A stretch of DNA of 15,655 nt from Brevundimonas sp. (GTDB taxonomy: Bacteria; Pseudomonadota; Alphaproteobacteria; Caulobacterales; Caulobacteraceae): NCBI GenBank assembly GCA_031119155.1, contig JAVHYH010000055.1, positions 1 to 15,655 on the forward strand, given 5' to 3'. The position numbers were made by a program, and so were the translations under genes. Shown piece by piece: positions 6,847-13,835 of the stretch. Numbering within the stretch: position 1 is the stretch's first letter; each line of letters begins with the position of its first letter. The notes beneath the pieces are model-generated. The model did no database searches. It saw only the letters and a list, made by a program, of their open reading frames with translations, and was not told the origin of the DNA.

Positions 6847-6953
6847 GGGCTACCGCACTTCGTGCTACTTGAGCCCCGAAAACCCCCAAGCGGCTGCCGC
6901 CGGTGCACCGTTGCGCTCAAGTAGTGAGCGACCGCGTCGCGAACGTAGCGCCC
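6847..6953. repeat. Nested inverted-repeat element (REP/MITE-like), about 107 bp
   Basis: A perfect 10-bp inverted repeat, CTACTTGAGC (6865-6874) and GCTCAAGTAG (6915-6924), encloses a 40-bp centre. Outside it each arm carries its own hairpin: GCAC-TTC-GTGC (6855-6865) on the left and GCGAC-CGC-GTCGC (6928-6940) on the right. Outermost are GGGCTAC (6847-6853) and GTAGCGCCC (6945-6953), also nearly complementary. The right arm is bounded by a further GCGCT/AGCGC pair (6913-6917, 6947-6951). No believable gene lies here. The architecture suggests a non-coding dispersed repeat, but I see only one copy in the window. Confidence 0.5.
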
Positions 6954-6962
6954 CTCCGCGCG

Positions 6963-7745
6963 TCAGCGCGGCGCCAGCCTGATGGCGCCGTCGAGACGGA
7001 TGCATTCGCCGTTGATGTAGACGTTGCGGGCCAGTTCCAGCACCAGCGAGGCGTAGTCGGCGGGGGTGCCGAGGCGGCTGGGGAAGGGGATGGCCGCCGC
7101 GAGGCTGTCCTGAACCTTCTGGTCCATGCCGGCCATCATCGGCGTCCACATGATGCCGGGCAGGATGGTGTTCACGCGAACGCCTTCCTGGGCCAGGTCG
7201 CGGGCGATGGGCAGGGTCATGGCGTAGACGCCGCCCTTGGACGCCGAATAGGCCGCCTGACCGATCTGGCCGTCCTGGGCAGCGACCGAGGCGGTGTTGA
7301 CCACCAGACCGCGCTCGCCGTCGGCCATGGGCTCCAGCGTGACCATGCCCGCCGCCGACTGCGACAGGACGCGGAAGGTGCCGAACAGGTTGATGCGGAC
7401 GGTGCGCTCGAACGAGGCCATGTCGTGGGCGCGGATCTCGCCGGTGTCGCGCTTGCGGCTGACGGTCTTCTGGCCGGTGGCGATGCCGGCGCAGTTGACG
7501 GTCAGGCGCTCCTGGCCGTGGGCGGCGCGGGCTTTTGCGAAGGCGGCGGCGACTTCTTCGTCGCTGGTGACATCGACCTTGCAGAAGATCCCGCCGATCT
7601 CCTTCGCGACGGCCTCGCCCTTTTCCTCGTTCATGTCGAACAGGGCGACCTTCGCGCCCGTGGCGGCGATGGCGCGGGCGGTGCCTTCACCGAGGCCCGA
7701 GGCGCCGCCGGTGACCACCGCGGCGATGCTGCTGTCGAGTTTCAT
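6963..7745 (-). CDS. SDR oxidoreductase, type II 3-hydroxyacyl-CoA dehydrogenase-like
   Basis: This is a 260-residue short-chain dehydrogenase resembling HSD17B10-type enzymes, which oxidise 3-hydroxyacyl-CoA (or 3-hydroxy-2-methylbutyryl-CoA) with NAD during fatty-acid or isoleucine breakdown. The glycine loop is TGGASGLG (residues 12-19). Asp37 in LFDMNEEKG ends strand 2 and indicates NAD rather than NADP. NCAGIA (84-89) replaces NNAG, as in that subgroup. The catalytic residues are Ser153 and YSASK (Tyr166, Lys170). The tail INGECIRLDGAIRLAPR is also typical of the group. The ATG at 7745 is supported by the loop beginning 11 residues in. The stop lies inside a CCGCGC/GCGCGG hairpin (6956-6971) that has no T tract. 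The gene is divergent from the DUF1232 gene across 57 bp. Substrate is inferred from resemblance only. Confidence 0.88.
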   Translation of the reverse strand: MKLDSSIAAVVTGGASGLGEGTARAIAATGAKVALFDMNEEKGEAVAKEIGGIFCKVDVTSDEEVAAAFAKARAAHGQERLTVNCAGIATGQKTVSRKRDTGEIRAHDMASFERTVRINLFGTFRVLSQSAAGMVTLEPMADGERGLVVNTASVAAQDGQIGQAAYSASKGGVYAMTLPIARDLAQEGVRVNTILPGIMWTPMMAGMDQKVQDSLAAAIPFPSRLGTPADYASLVLELARNVYINGECIRLDGAIRLAPR

Positions 7746-7802
7746 GTCCTGAGCCCCTATGTGTTGTTGTGAACCGAGTATGTCGCGGGGGATTTAGCCG
7801 CC

Positions 7803-8219
7803 ATGACCATCAATGCCAAACCTGCCGCCGGGGCAGCCAACCCCGAAAATGCGCTGGATCCGGCCTACGCCCTCGTTCCCGCTGTCCAGAAGGTCAACGA
7901 GGCGCGGGTGCGACGCGGGTTCTGGCCCAAGATCCGGCGCACGGCGGCCAGCATACCCTTCGCCGATCAGGTGCTGTCGGTCTGGTACGCCGCGCGCGAT
8001 CCGGAGACCCCGACGGCGGCCAAGGGGATCATGCTGGGGGCGCTGGCCTATTTCGTCCTGCCGACCGACGCCATTCCCGACATCTTCGCCGTGATCGGCT
8101 TCACCGACGACGCGGCGGTGTTCGCGGCCCTGCTGGCGACCATGGGCGCGAACATCAAGGCGCGGCACCGGGAGCTGGCCCGGACCGCGCTTGAGCATCT
8201 GAAGGGGGATCGGGACTGA
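7803..8219 (+). CDS. DUF1232 / YkvA-family small protein
   Basis: This 138-residue protein carries the DUF1232 (YkvA) signature GIMLGALAYFVLPTDAIPDIFAVIGFTDDAAVFAALLA (residues 75-112). Its core, YFVLPTDAIPD, with a Pro-x-Asp turn between two hydrophobic helices, defines the family. Residues 1-55 are polar and basic (QKVNEARVRRGFWPKIRR). The C-terminus is a charged helix (HRELARTALEHLKGDRD). The two hydrophobic helices suggest membrane association. The family is widespread and has no settled biochemical role. The ATG at 7803 has GGGGGAT about 12 nt upstream. The gene is divergent from the SDR and ends 7 bp before the convergent oxidoreductase. Confidence 0.88.
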   Translation: MTINAKPAAGAANPENALDPAYALVPAVQKVNEARVRRGFWPKIRRTAASIPFADQVLSVWYAARDPETPTAAKGIMLGALAYFVLPTDAIPDIFAVIGFTDDAAVFAALLATMGANIKARHRELARTALEHLKGDRD

Positions 8220-8233
8220 GCGGGGCTCAGTCC
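8213..8233. terminator. 9-bp perfect hairpin spanning both stop codons of convergent genes
   Basis: GGACTGAGC (8213-8221) pairs perfectly with GCTCAGTCC (8225-8233) around GGG. Each arm contains one stop codon: TGA of the DUF1232 gene (8217-8219) and, on the other strand, TGA of the oxidoreductase (8227-8229). It lacks T tracts, so it may be a bidirectional RNA 3'-end stem or a Rho-assisted site rather than a classical terminator. Confidence 0.45.
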
Positions 8234-9228
8234 TCGATGGTCACCACCACCTTGCCCATGACCGAGCGGTCGCCCAGCGCCTGAATGGCCTCGTGGGCGC
8301 GTTCCAGCGGGAAGGTGCGGCTGATGCGCGGCTTGATCTTGCCCTCGCTCCAGAATTTGAAGAGGTCGGCCATGTTGGCGACGTGCAGCCCCGGATCGCG
8401 GGCCACGGCGGCGCCCCAGAAGACCCCGATCACAGACACCGACTTCAGCAGGGTCAGGTTCAGCGGCAGGGAGGGGATGCCCGCCGGGAAGCCAACCACC
8501 AGATAGCGGCCGTTCCAGTCCATGGCGCGCAGGGCGGGCTCGCAATAGTCGCCGCCGACGCCGTCATAGACCACGTCGGGCCCGTCGCGGCCCGAGGCCA
8601 GCTTCAGCTCGCCCGACAGTTCCTTCTGGGCCGCCTTGTCCATCTTTCCGGACGGATAGATCAGGCCGTTGTCGGCGCCGGCCTCCAGCGCGAACTGGAC
8701 CTTGTCGTTGGTCGAGGCGGCGGCGATGACGTGCGCGCCCATGGCCTTGCCCAGCTCGACGGCGGCGACGCCGACGCCCCCGGCGGCGCCCAGCACCAGC
8801 AGGCTTTCACCGGCCTTGAGCTGCGCCCGGTCCTTCAGGGCGTAGTAGGAGGTGCCGTAGGTCATCACCAGCGAAGCGGCGGTGGGGAAGTCCATGCCGT
8901 CGGGGATCTTGATGACCTGATTGGCCGGCACCGCCAGCCGCTCGACCATCCCGCCCCAGCCGGGCACGGCGATGACGCGATCGCCCTTGTAGATGCCCTT
9001 CACGCCCTCACCGACGGCCTCGACGATGCCCGCCACCTCGCCGCCCGGCGAGAAGGGGCGCTGCGGCTTGAACTGGTATTTGTCCTCGATGATCAGGGTG
9101 TCGGGGAAGTTGACACCGATGGCCTTCACCTCGATCACCACCTCGCCCTTCTGCGGGCGGGGGTCCAGAACTTCCTCGACGACGAGGGTTTCCGGGCCGC
9201 CGGGGGCTTTCGAGAGAACAGCGCGCAT
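8227..9228 (-). CDS. Zinc-independent quinone oxidoreductase-like MDR protein
   Basis: This is a 333-residue medium-chain dehydrogenase/reductase of the NADPH:quinone oxidoreductase group, which reduces quinones or activated alkenes with NADPH. The N-terminal GroES-like domain starts MRAVLSKAPGGPETLVVEEV and includes GVNFPDTLIIEDKYQFKP (residues 38-55) and FSPGGEVAGIVEAVGEGV (59-76). The Cys/His residues that hold the catalytic zinc in alcohol dehydrogenases are absent. The Rossmann segment carries LGAAGGVGVAAVELGKAMG (146-164), the nucleotide loop typical of this group, and later VVYDGVGGD. The close RSVMGKVVVTIED is also usual. ATG at 9228 has AAAGG about 9 nt upstream. The frame stays open far upstream, but that sequence overlaps the divergent peptidase and is rejected. 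Substrate is not deducible. Confidence 0.9.
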   Translation of the reverse strand: MRAVLSKAPGGPETLVVEEVLDPRPQKGEVVIEVKAIGVNFPDTLIIEDKYQFKPQRPFSPGGEVAGIVEAVGEGVKGIYKGDRVIAVPGWGGMVERLAVPANQVIKIPDGMDFPTAASLVMTYGTSYYALKDRAQLKAGESLLVLGAAGGVGVAAVELGKAMGAHVIAAASTNDKVQFALEAGADNGLIYPSGKMDKAAQKELSGELKLASGRDGPDVVYDGVGGDYCEPALRAMDWNGRYLVVGFPAGIPSLPLNLTLLKSVSVIGVFWGAAVARDPGLHVANMADLFKFWSEGKIKPRISRTFPLERAHEAIQALGDRSVMGKVVVTIED

Positions 9229-9262
9229 GAAGTGACCTTTTGAGAAGGGATGCGTTCGCCCC

Positions 9263-9301
9263 CGTGGCGCTCGCTTTCTTTGGACGCTAAGCAGCGCCAC
9301 G
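9263..9301. repeat. 9-bp inverted repeat in a divergent promoter region
   Basis: CGTGGCGCT (9263-9271) and AGCGCCACG (9293-9301) are perfectly complementary across 21 bp. They sit in the 105-bp gap between the divergent oxidoreductase and peptidase genes. The element is roughly equidistant from both starts. It could be a shared operator or a transcript leader stem. Confidence 0.35.
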
Positions 9302-9333
9302 CCCGTTGAAAAGAGGCGATCAGGAGACATCCC

Positions 9334-10203
9334 ATGACAGCCCTCATCCTGCACGGCGGCGCGGGCGCCCGGCGCGAGCGCAACTATGACGCCGAGGTCG
9401 TGCACATGCGCGAGGTGGTCGAGGCCATGAAGGCGCGGCTGGACGCGGGCGACAGCGCGCTGGACGTCGCTGTGGCGGCGGTGGTGATGCTGGAGGATTC
9501 CGGCCTGTACGTCGCCGGGCGCGGCGCCTCGCCCAATCTGGCCGGAGCCTATGAGCTGGACGCCAGCATCATGGACGGATCGACCCGCCGGGCGGGCGCG
9601 GTGGCGGCCCTGCAGGGCTTCCGCAACCCGGTGGTGGCGGCGCGGGCCGTCATGGACAGGACGCCCCACGTCATGCTGGCTGGCGAAGGCGCGGCCCTGT
9701 TCGCGCTGGATCAGGGGCTGGAGCCGATCGCTGACGAGGAGGCGTGGTTCACCCGCGCCGGCAAGGGCGAGGACAACCATCCGCCCGGCACGCTGAGCCA
9801 CGGCACCGTCGGCTGCTGCGTGCTGGACAGCGAAGGCCGGCTGGCCGCCGCCACCTCGACCGCCGGGGTGTTCGGCAAGATGCCGGGTCGGGTCGGCGAC
9901 ACCCCCATCCCCGCCGCGGGCACCTGGGCCGACGGAAATGTCGCCGCCTCGGGCACCGGTCAGGGCGAATACTTCATCCGCGTCGCCGCGACGGCCCAGA
10001 CCGCCTGGCGGGTGGCGGCGGGTCAATCGTTGAGCGTGGCCGCACAGGCGGTCATCGACGAGATCGGCGCCATGGGCGGCGACGGCGGCCTGATCGCGCT
10101 GGACCGCGACGGCAATATCGCGGCGCCCTTCAACAGCCAGGGCATGAAGCGGGCCTGGCTGAACCCCGCCGGGGAGATCGGCGTTGAGGTGTTCGAGCGC
10201 TGA
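9334..10203 (+). CDS. iaaA: Isoaspartyl peptidase / plant-type L-asparaginase (Ntn hydrolase)
   Basis: This is a 289-residue precursor that cleaves itself into alpha and beta subunits. The mature enzyme removes isoaspartyl residues from dipeptides and hydrolyses asparagine. The N-terminus ALILHGGAGARR and GLYVAGRGASPNLAGAYELDASIMDG (residues 58-82) fit the alpha subunit. The autocleavage site is SHG|TVG, making Thr158 the expected nucleophile. Substrate-binding residues follow in TSTAGVFGKMPGRVGDTPIPAAGTWAD (174-200), where Arg186 and Asp189 match the conserved GRVGD. ASGTGQGEYF (205-214) supplies the Thr-Gly pair of the active site. Slightly shorter than most homologues. ATG at 9334 has AGGAG 9 nt upstream. 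It is expressed alone, divergent from the oxidoreductase. Peptidase versus asparaginase preference cannot be told from sequence. Confidence 0.92.
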   Translation: MTALILHGGAGARRERNYDAEVVHMREVVEAMKARLDAGDSALDVAVAAVVMLEDSGLYVAGRGASPNLAGAYELDASIMDGSTRRAGAVAALQGFRNPVVAARAVMDRTPHVMLAGEGAALFALDQGLEPIADEEAWFTRAGKGEDNHPPGTLSHGTVGCCVLDSEGRLAAATSTAGVFGKMPGRVGDTPIPAAGTWADGNVAASGTGQGEYFIRVAATAQTAWRVAAGQSLSVAAQAVIDEIGAMGGDGGLIALDRDGNIAAPFNSQGMKRAWLNPAGEIGVEVFER

Positions 10204-10209
10204 CCCCGA

Positions 10210-10312
10210 CCGGACTGTCCGGACGGGGCCGAAACCCGTCCGGTCCGTCCGGAGAGTCCGGCAGGATCTGATCCCCGAAGCACTCATGGGGATCAGCATG
10301 GCATGCCCATGC
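10210..10312. repeat. Cluster of GC-rich inverted repeats after the peptidase gene
   Basis: Four dyads follow one another: CCGGAC-T-GTCCGG (10210-10222), CCGGACGGG with CCCGTCCGG (10219-10227, 10235-10243), CTGATCCCC with GGGGATCAG (10268-10276, 10288-10296), and GCATGG with CCATGC (10296-10301, 10307-10312). The TCCGG motif also recurs at 10243-10260. None has a T tract, so they may be a Rho-dependent or 3'-stabilising end for the peptidase mRNA, or operators for acnB. The first two overlap and exclude each other. Confidence 0.4.
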
Positions 10313-10411
10313 GTCAAAAACGGACGTATGGCGACCGTTGGTGACGCGGGGTGAACTGTTCCGCAGACGACACATCGGTCGGGCGGATCGGACCGCCTCG
10401 GTTGCGGCTTC

Positions 10412-10461
10412 GGGCCTTATGTGGGAAAGGCCCCGCGCGGTTTTGAAGGGCCGACGGGCCC
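10412..10461 (+). promoter_or_regulatory. Mutually exclusive hairpins in the acnB leader
   Basis: GGGCCTT (10412-10418) pairs with AAGGCCC (10427-10433) around an 8-nt loop. GGGCC (10448-10452) pairs with GGCCC (10457-10461) around GACG. Alternatively GGCCC of the first stem (10429-10433) can pair with GGGCC of the second (10448-10452). A self-complementary CCGCGCGG followed by TTTT (10433-10444) lies between. The layout looks like an attenuator or protein-binding leader, about 34-83 nt before the acnB start. I see no convincing -35/-10 pair in 10297-10410. Confidence 0.35.
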
Positions 10462-10494
10462 CCTGATCGCGACTGGATCAAGGAAGCCCTCCCC

Positions 10495-13077
10495 ATGCTT
10501 GCAGCCTATCGCTCCCACGTCGCCGAACGCGCGACGCTCGGCATCCCGCCCCTTCCGCTGTCGGCGGAACAGACCGCGGATCTGATCGAACTGATCAAGT
10601 CGCCGCCGGCCGGCGAGTCCGAGCAGGAGCTGCTGGACCTGCTGACGTATCGCGTGCCGCCCGGCGTGGACGACGCCGCCAAGGTGAAGGCCTCCTTCCT
10701 GTCGGCCGTGGCCCACGGCGACTTCGCCGTTCCGGCCCTGTCGCGCGAGCGGGCCACCGAGCTGCTGGGCACGATGGTCGGCGGCTATAACGTCAAGCCG
10801 CTGATTGACCTGCTGACCGATGAAGTGACCGGCGCGGTCGCCGCAGAGGGTCTGAAGAAGACCCTGCTGATGTTCGACTTCTTCCACGACGTCGCCGAAC
10901 TGGCCAAGGGCGGCAACGCCAACGCGAAGGCCGTGATCCAGTCCTGGGCCGACGCCGAATGGTTCACCTCGCGCGACAAGGTCGCCGAGAAGATCACCGT
11001 CACCGTGTTCAAGGTGACCGGCGAGACCAACACCGATGACCTGTCGCCGGCGCCCGACGCCTGGTCGCGCCCGGACATCCCGCTGCACTATCTGGCCATG
11101 CTGAAGAACGCGCGTCCGGGCATCACCCCGGAGCAGGACGGCGTGCGCGGCCCGATGCAGTTCATCGAGGAGCTGAAGGCCAAGGGCCATCTGGTCGCCT
11201 ATGTCGGCGACGTGGTCGGCACCGGGTCATCGCGCAAGTCGGCGACCAACAGCGTGATCTGGGCCACCGGCGAGGACATTCCGTTCGTGCCGAACAAGCG
11301 CTTCGGCGGCGTGACCCTGGGCGGCAAGATCGCCCCGATCTTCTTCAACACCCAGGAAGACTCCGGCGCCCTGCCGATCGAGGTCGACGTCTCGAACCTG
11401 AACATGGGCGACGTCATCGACATCTATCCCTACGCCGGGAAGATCGAGAAGGACGGCCAGACCGTCGCCGATTTCGAGCTGAAGTCGCAGGTGCTGCTGG
11501 ACGAGGTGCAGGCCGGCGGCCGCATCAACCTGATCATCGGCCGTTCGCTGACCGGTCGCGCCCGAGAGGCGCTGGGCCTGCCGGCCTCGACCGAGTTCCG
11601 CCTGCCGGTCACTCCGCAGGACAGCGGCAAGGGCTTCACCGTCGCGCAGAAGATGGTCGGTCGCGCCTGCGGCCTGCCGGAAGGTCAGGGCATCCGTCCG
11701 GGCACCTATTGCGAGCCGAAGATGACCACCGTGGGGTCGCAGGACACCACCGGTCCGATGACCCGTGACGAGCTGAAGGATCTGGCCTGCCTCGGCTTCT
11801 CCGCCGACATGGTGATGCAGTCCTTCTGCCACACCGCCGCCTATCCCAAGCCGGTGGACGTCAAGACGCACCGTGAACTGCCGCAGTTCATCTCGAACCG
11901 CGGCGGCGTGGCCCTGCGTCCGGGCGACGGCGTGATCCACTCGTGGCTGAACCGTCTGCTGCTGCCCGACACCGTCGGCACCGGCGGCGACAGCCACACC
12001 CGCTTCCCCATCGGCATCTCCTTCCCGGCCGGTTCGGGTCTGGTGGCCTTCGGCGCCGCCACCGGCGTGATGCCGCTGGACATGCCGGAGTCGATCCTGG
12101 TCCGCTTCAAGGGTGAGATGCAGCCCGGCATCACCCTGCGCGATCTGGTCCACGCCATTCCCTATTACGCCATCCAGCAGGGCCTGCTGACGGTGGCCAA
12201 GGCCGGCAAGGTCAATGCGTTCTCGGGCCGCATCCTCGAGATCGAGGGCCTGCCGGACCTGAAGGTGGAACAGGCGTTCGAACTGACCGACGCCTCGGCT
12301 GAACGTTCGGCGGCGGGTTGCACCGTCAAGCTGAACAAGGAACCGATCATCGAGTACATGACCTCGAACATCGTGCTCATGAAGAACATGATCGCCGACG
12401 GTTACGCCGACGCCCGCACCCTGCAGCGCCGGATCGACGCCATGGAGGCCTGGCTGGCCGCCCCGACCCTGCTCGAGGCCGACGCCGACGCCGAATACGC
12501 CCATGTCATCGAGATCGATCTGGCTGACGTGACCGAGCCGGTCCTGTGCGCCCCGAACGACCCCGACGACGCCCGTCTGCTGTCGAGCGTGCAGGAGACC
12601 CCGATCGACGAGGTCTTCATCGGGTCGTGCATGACCAACATCGGCCACTTCCGCGCGGCCTCTCTGCTGCTGAAGGGCAAGAAGGACATCCCCACCCGTC
12701 TGTGGGTCGCCCCGCCGACCAAGATGGACGCCTCGGAACTGACCAAGGAGGGCCACTACTCGACCCTCGGCGGCGCCGGCGCCCGCATGGAGATGCCGGG
12801 CTGCTCGCTGTGCATGGGCAACCAGGCGCAGGTGAAGGAAGGCGCGACCGTGGTCTCGACCTCGACCCGCAACTTCCCCAACCGTCTGGGCAAGGGCTCG
12901 AACGTCTATCTGGCCTCGGCTGAACTGGCGGCGGTCGCCTCCAAGCTGGGCCGCATCCCGACCGTGGCGGAATACATGGCCGAGATGGGCGTCATCGACG
13001 CCGACCGCGCCGAGGTCTACCGCTACATGAATTTCGACCAGATCCCGGAATACGCGGACCGCGTCGCCGCCGAGTAG
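10495..13077 (+). CDS. acnB: Aconitate hydratase B (bifunctional AcnB)
   Basis: This is an 860-residue [4Fe-4S] enzyme converting citrate to isocitrate in the TCA cycle; AcnB enzymes usually also dehydrate 2-methylcitrate-cycle intermediates. AcnB domain order is clear. A HEAT-like helical domain (residues 1 to about 160) is followed by the swivel domain placed N-terminally, with TGETNTDDLSPA (175-186) and GTGSSRKSATNSV (242-254). The catalytic domains then carry GGDSHTRFPIG (497-507). The cluster ligands are Cys712 (FIGSCMTN) and Cys770/Cys773 (PGCSLCMGN), almost the E. coli positions 710, 769 and 772. Start ATG at 10495 has AAGGA about 10 nt upstream. Codon use is strongly biased, as for an abundant protein. 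It is followed by the terminator at 13105 and faces acnA. Confidence 0.97.
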   Translation: MLAAYRSHVAERATLGIPPLPLSAEQTADLIELIKSPPAGESEQELLDLLTYRVPPGVDDAAKVKASFLSAVAHGDFAVPALSRERATELLGTMVGGYNVKPLIDLLTDEVTGAVAAEGLKKTLLMFDFFHDVAELAKGGNANAKAVIQSWADAEWFTSRDKVAEKITVTVFKVTGETNTDDLSPAPDAWSRPDIPLHYLAMLKNARPGITPEQDGVRGPMQFIEELKAKGHLVAYVGDVVGTGSSRKSATNSVIWATGEDIPFVPNKRFGGVTLGGKIAPIFFNTQEDSGALPIEVDVSNLNMGDVIDIYPYAGKIEKDGQTVADFELKSQVLLDEVQAGGRINLIIGRSLTGRAREALGLPASTEFRLPVTPQDSGKGFTVAQKMVGRACGLPEGQGIRPGTYCEPKMTTVGSQDTTGPMTRDELKDLACLGFSADMVMQSFCHTAAYPKPVDVKTHRELPQFISNRGGVALRPGDGVIHSWLNRLLLPDTVGTGGDSHTRFPIGISFPAGSGLVAFGAATGVMPLDMPESILVRFKGEMQPGITLRDLVHAIPYYAIQQGLLTVAKAGKVNAFSGRILEIEGLPDLKVEQAFELTDASAERSAAGCTVKLNKEPIIEYMTSNIVLMKNMIADGYADARTLQRRIDAMEAWLAAPTLLEADADAEYAHVIEIDLADVTEPVLCAPNDPDDARLLSSVQETPIDEVFIGSCMTNIGHFRAASLLLKGKKDIPTRLWVAPPTKMDASELTKEGHYSTLGGAGARMEMPGCSLCMGNQAQVKEGATVVSTSTRNFPNRLGKGSNVYLASAELAAVASKLGRIPTVAEYMAEMGVIDADRAEVYRYMNFDQIPEYADRVAAE

Positions 13078-13104
13078 GGACGGGCGTCAGGCGAACATGA
13101 AGAA

Positions 13105-13133
13105 GGGCCGGTGGAGCGATCCGCCGGCCCTTT
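13105..13133 (+). terminator. acnB terminator, twin of the acnA terminator
   Basis: A 10-bp stem, GGGCCGGTGG (13105-13114) with CCGCCGGCCC (13121-13130), closes an AGCGAT loop and includes one U-G pair. TTTC follows on the plus strand. On the minus strand the stem is followed by TTCTTC, so it could also end the small convergent gene. Its 24-bp core (13106-13129) matches the acnA terminator core in inverted orientation with one mismatch. Confidence 0.8.
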
Positions 13134-13144
13134 CACTTCGCGCC

Positions 13145-13711
13145 CTATCGTTCGGCGGGCGGCGCGTCCTGTATCAGTCGGTTGACGATCTGAGCCTGCG
13201 CCTTGGCGTTCATATAGAAGAGGGCCTGTTCTGACGCGGCTCGTGATGTCGGTGCGGACGGAGAGAGCTCCAGATTCGTCAGAAAAGCCTGGCTGGCTCC
13301 CCGGTCAGGACAGGCCGGACCCTCCACCCGAAATGCTCTGGAGGCGTTGTTCAAGGCGCAGTCTCTGGCTTGCTGTGGCGCCGTCTCCCATGCCTGATCC
13401 AGACGATCTCGCTCCAGGCCCGTAGCGGTACGCACGGCTTCGGCCGCACCAAGCTGGATGACATGGGAAGCGATGGCTCCCTGCATCCACAGCTGAGGAA
13501 GGTCATCACGCCCGGCGCATTCGCGAGCGGCGGCCTGCAACGCCGCATCGCGTTCGAAAAGCGCGTTCATCGCCGGTCTCATGCCCGACCCGTAGGCGGT
13601 GAGAACGACTTGCTGATCGCTTTGAGGCAGGCGTGACCACGCGCAGGTTCCCACGCTTTCGGCCTCTGCAGAGCCGAACACGAGGGTGAGGGCCGCCGCC
13701 AATCCGATCAT
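13145..13711 (-). CDS. Small secreted protein of unknown function
   Basis: I do not recognise this 188-residue protein. It starts MIGLAAALTLVFGSAEA, a short Sec signal peptide with an AxA-type cleavage site after Ala17, so the mature protein is probably periplasmic. Cysteines at 23, 65, 118 and 134 are all in the mature part and could form two disulfides. The rest is mainly amphipathic helix with many Ala, Gln and Arg (SDQQVVLTAYGSGMRPAMNALFERDAALQAAARECAG). No transmembrane helix follows the signal. ATG at 13711 has GGAAGGGA about 6 nt upstream. The frame is open to 13819, but that extension would cross the acnA terminator. A rough hand count of a few stretches gives about 60-68 % GC, below acnB. 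The gene lies between the two aconitase terminators and shares one of them. Confidence 0.72.
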   Translation of the reverse strand: MIGLAAALTLVFGSAEAESVGTCAWSRLPQSDQQVVLTAYGSGMRPAMNALFERDAALQAAARECAGRDDLPQLWMQGAIASHVIQLGAAEAVRTATGLERDRLDQAWETAPQQARDCALNNASRAFRVEGPACPDRGASQAFLTNLELSPSAPTSRAASEQALFYMNAKAQAQIVNRLIQDAPPAER

Positions 13712-13777
13712 GTCTTTCCCTTCCGGTTTCGCGCTGAACTTGCCTTGTGCATGCTTCAGATCAACCCTGCAGAGAAG

Positions 13778-13809
13778 AAAAAGGCCGGCGGATCGCTCCG
13801 CCGGCCTTT
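13778..13809 (-). terminator. acnA terminator, 13-bp perfect stem
   Basis: AAAGGCCGGCGGA (13780-13792) pairs perfectly with TCCGCCGGCCTTT (13797-13809) around a 4-nt loop. On the minus strand the stem runs into TTTTTCTTCTCT, and it lies 27 bp beyond the acnA stop. It also isolates the small secreted-protein gene from acnA readthrough. Confidence 0.9.
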
Positions 13810-13835
13810 CCGTTTTCAACGCCTGAAACCGCGCC

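Noticed and set aside
6649..6953. Genomic-island attachment site at the tRNA gene
   Set aside because: No integrase and no direct repeat of the tRNA 3' end are present in the window.
6865..7149. Minus-strand open frame through the inverted-repeat element
   Set aside because: It overlaps the SDR gene in another frame and runs into palindromic DNA; no family features.
9229..10317. Upstream extension of the quinone oxidoreductase frame
   Set aside because: The extension is antisense to the isoaspartyl peptidase gene; homology begins at MRAVLSK with a Shine-Dalgarno just before it.
10204..10494. Possible small gene or CRISPR-like repeat in the acnB upstream gap
   Set aside because: The repeated TCCGG units are irregular with no constant spacer, and no frame with a ribosome-binding site stands out.
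11227..12756. Long open frame opposite acnB
   Set aside because: Fully inside acnB on the other strand, with the same low-complexity antisense composition and no motif.
13712..13819. Extended N-terminus for the small secreted protein
   Set aside because: It would cross the acnA terminator stem and bury the signal peptide; ATG at 13711 has a good ribosome-binding site.
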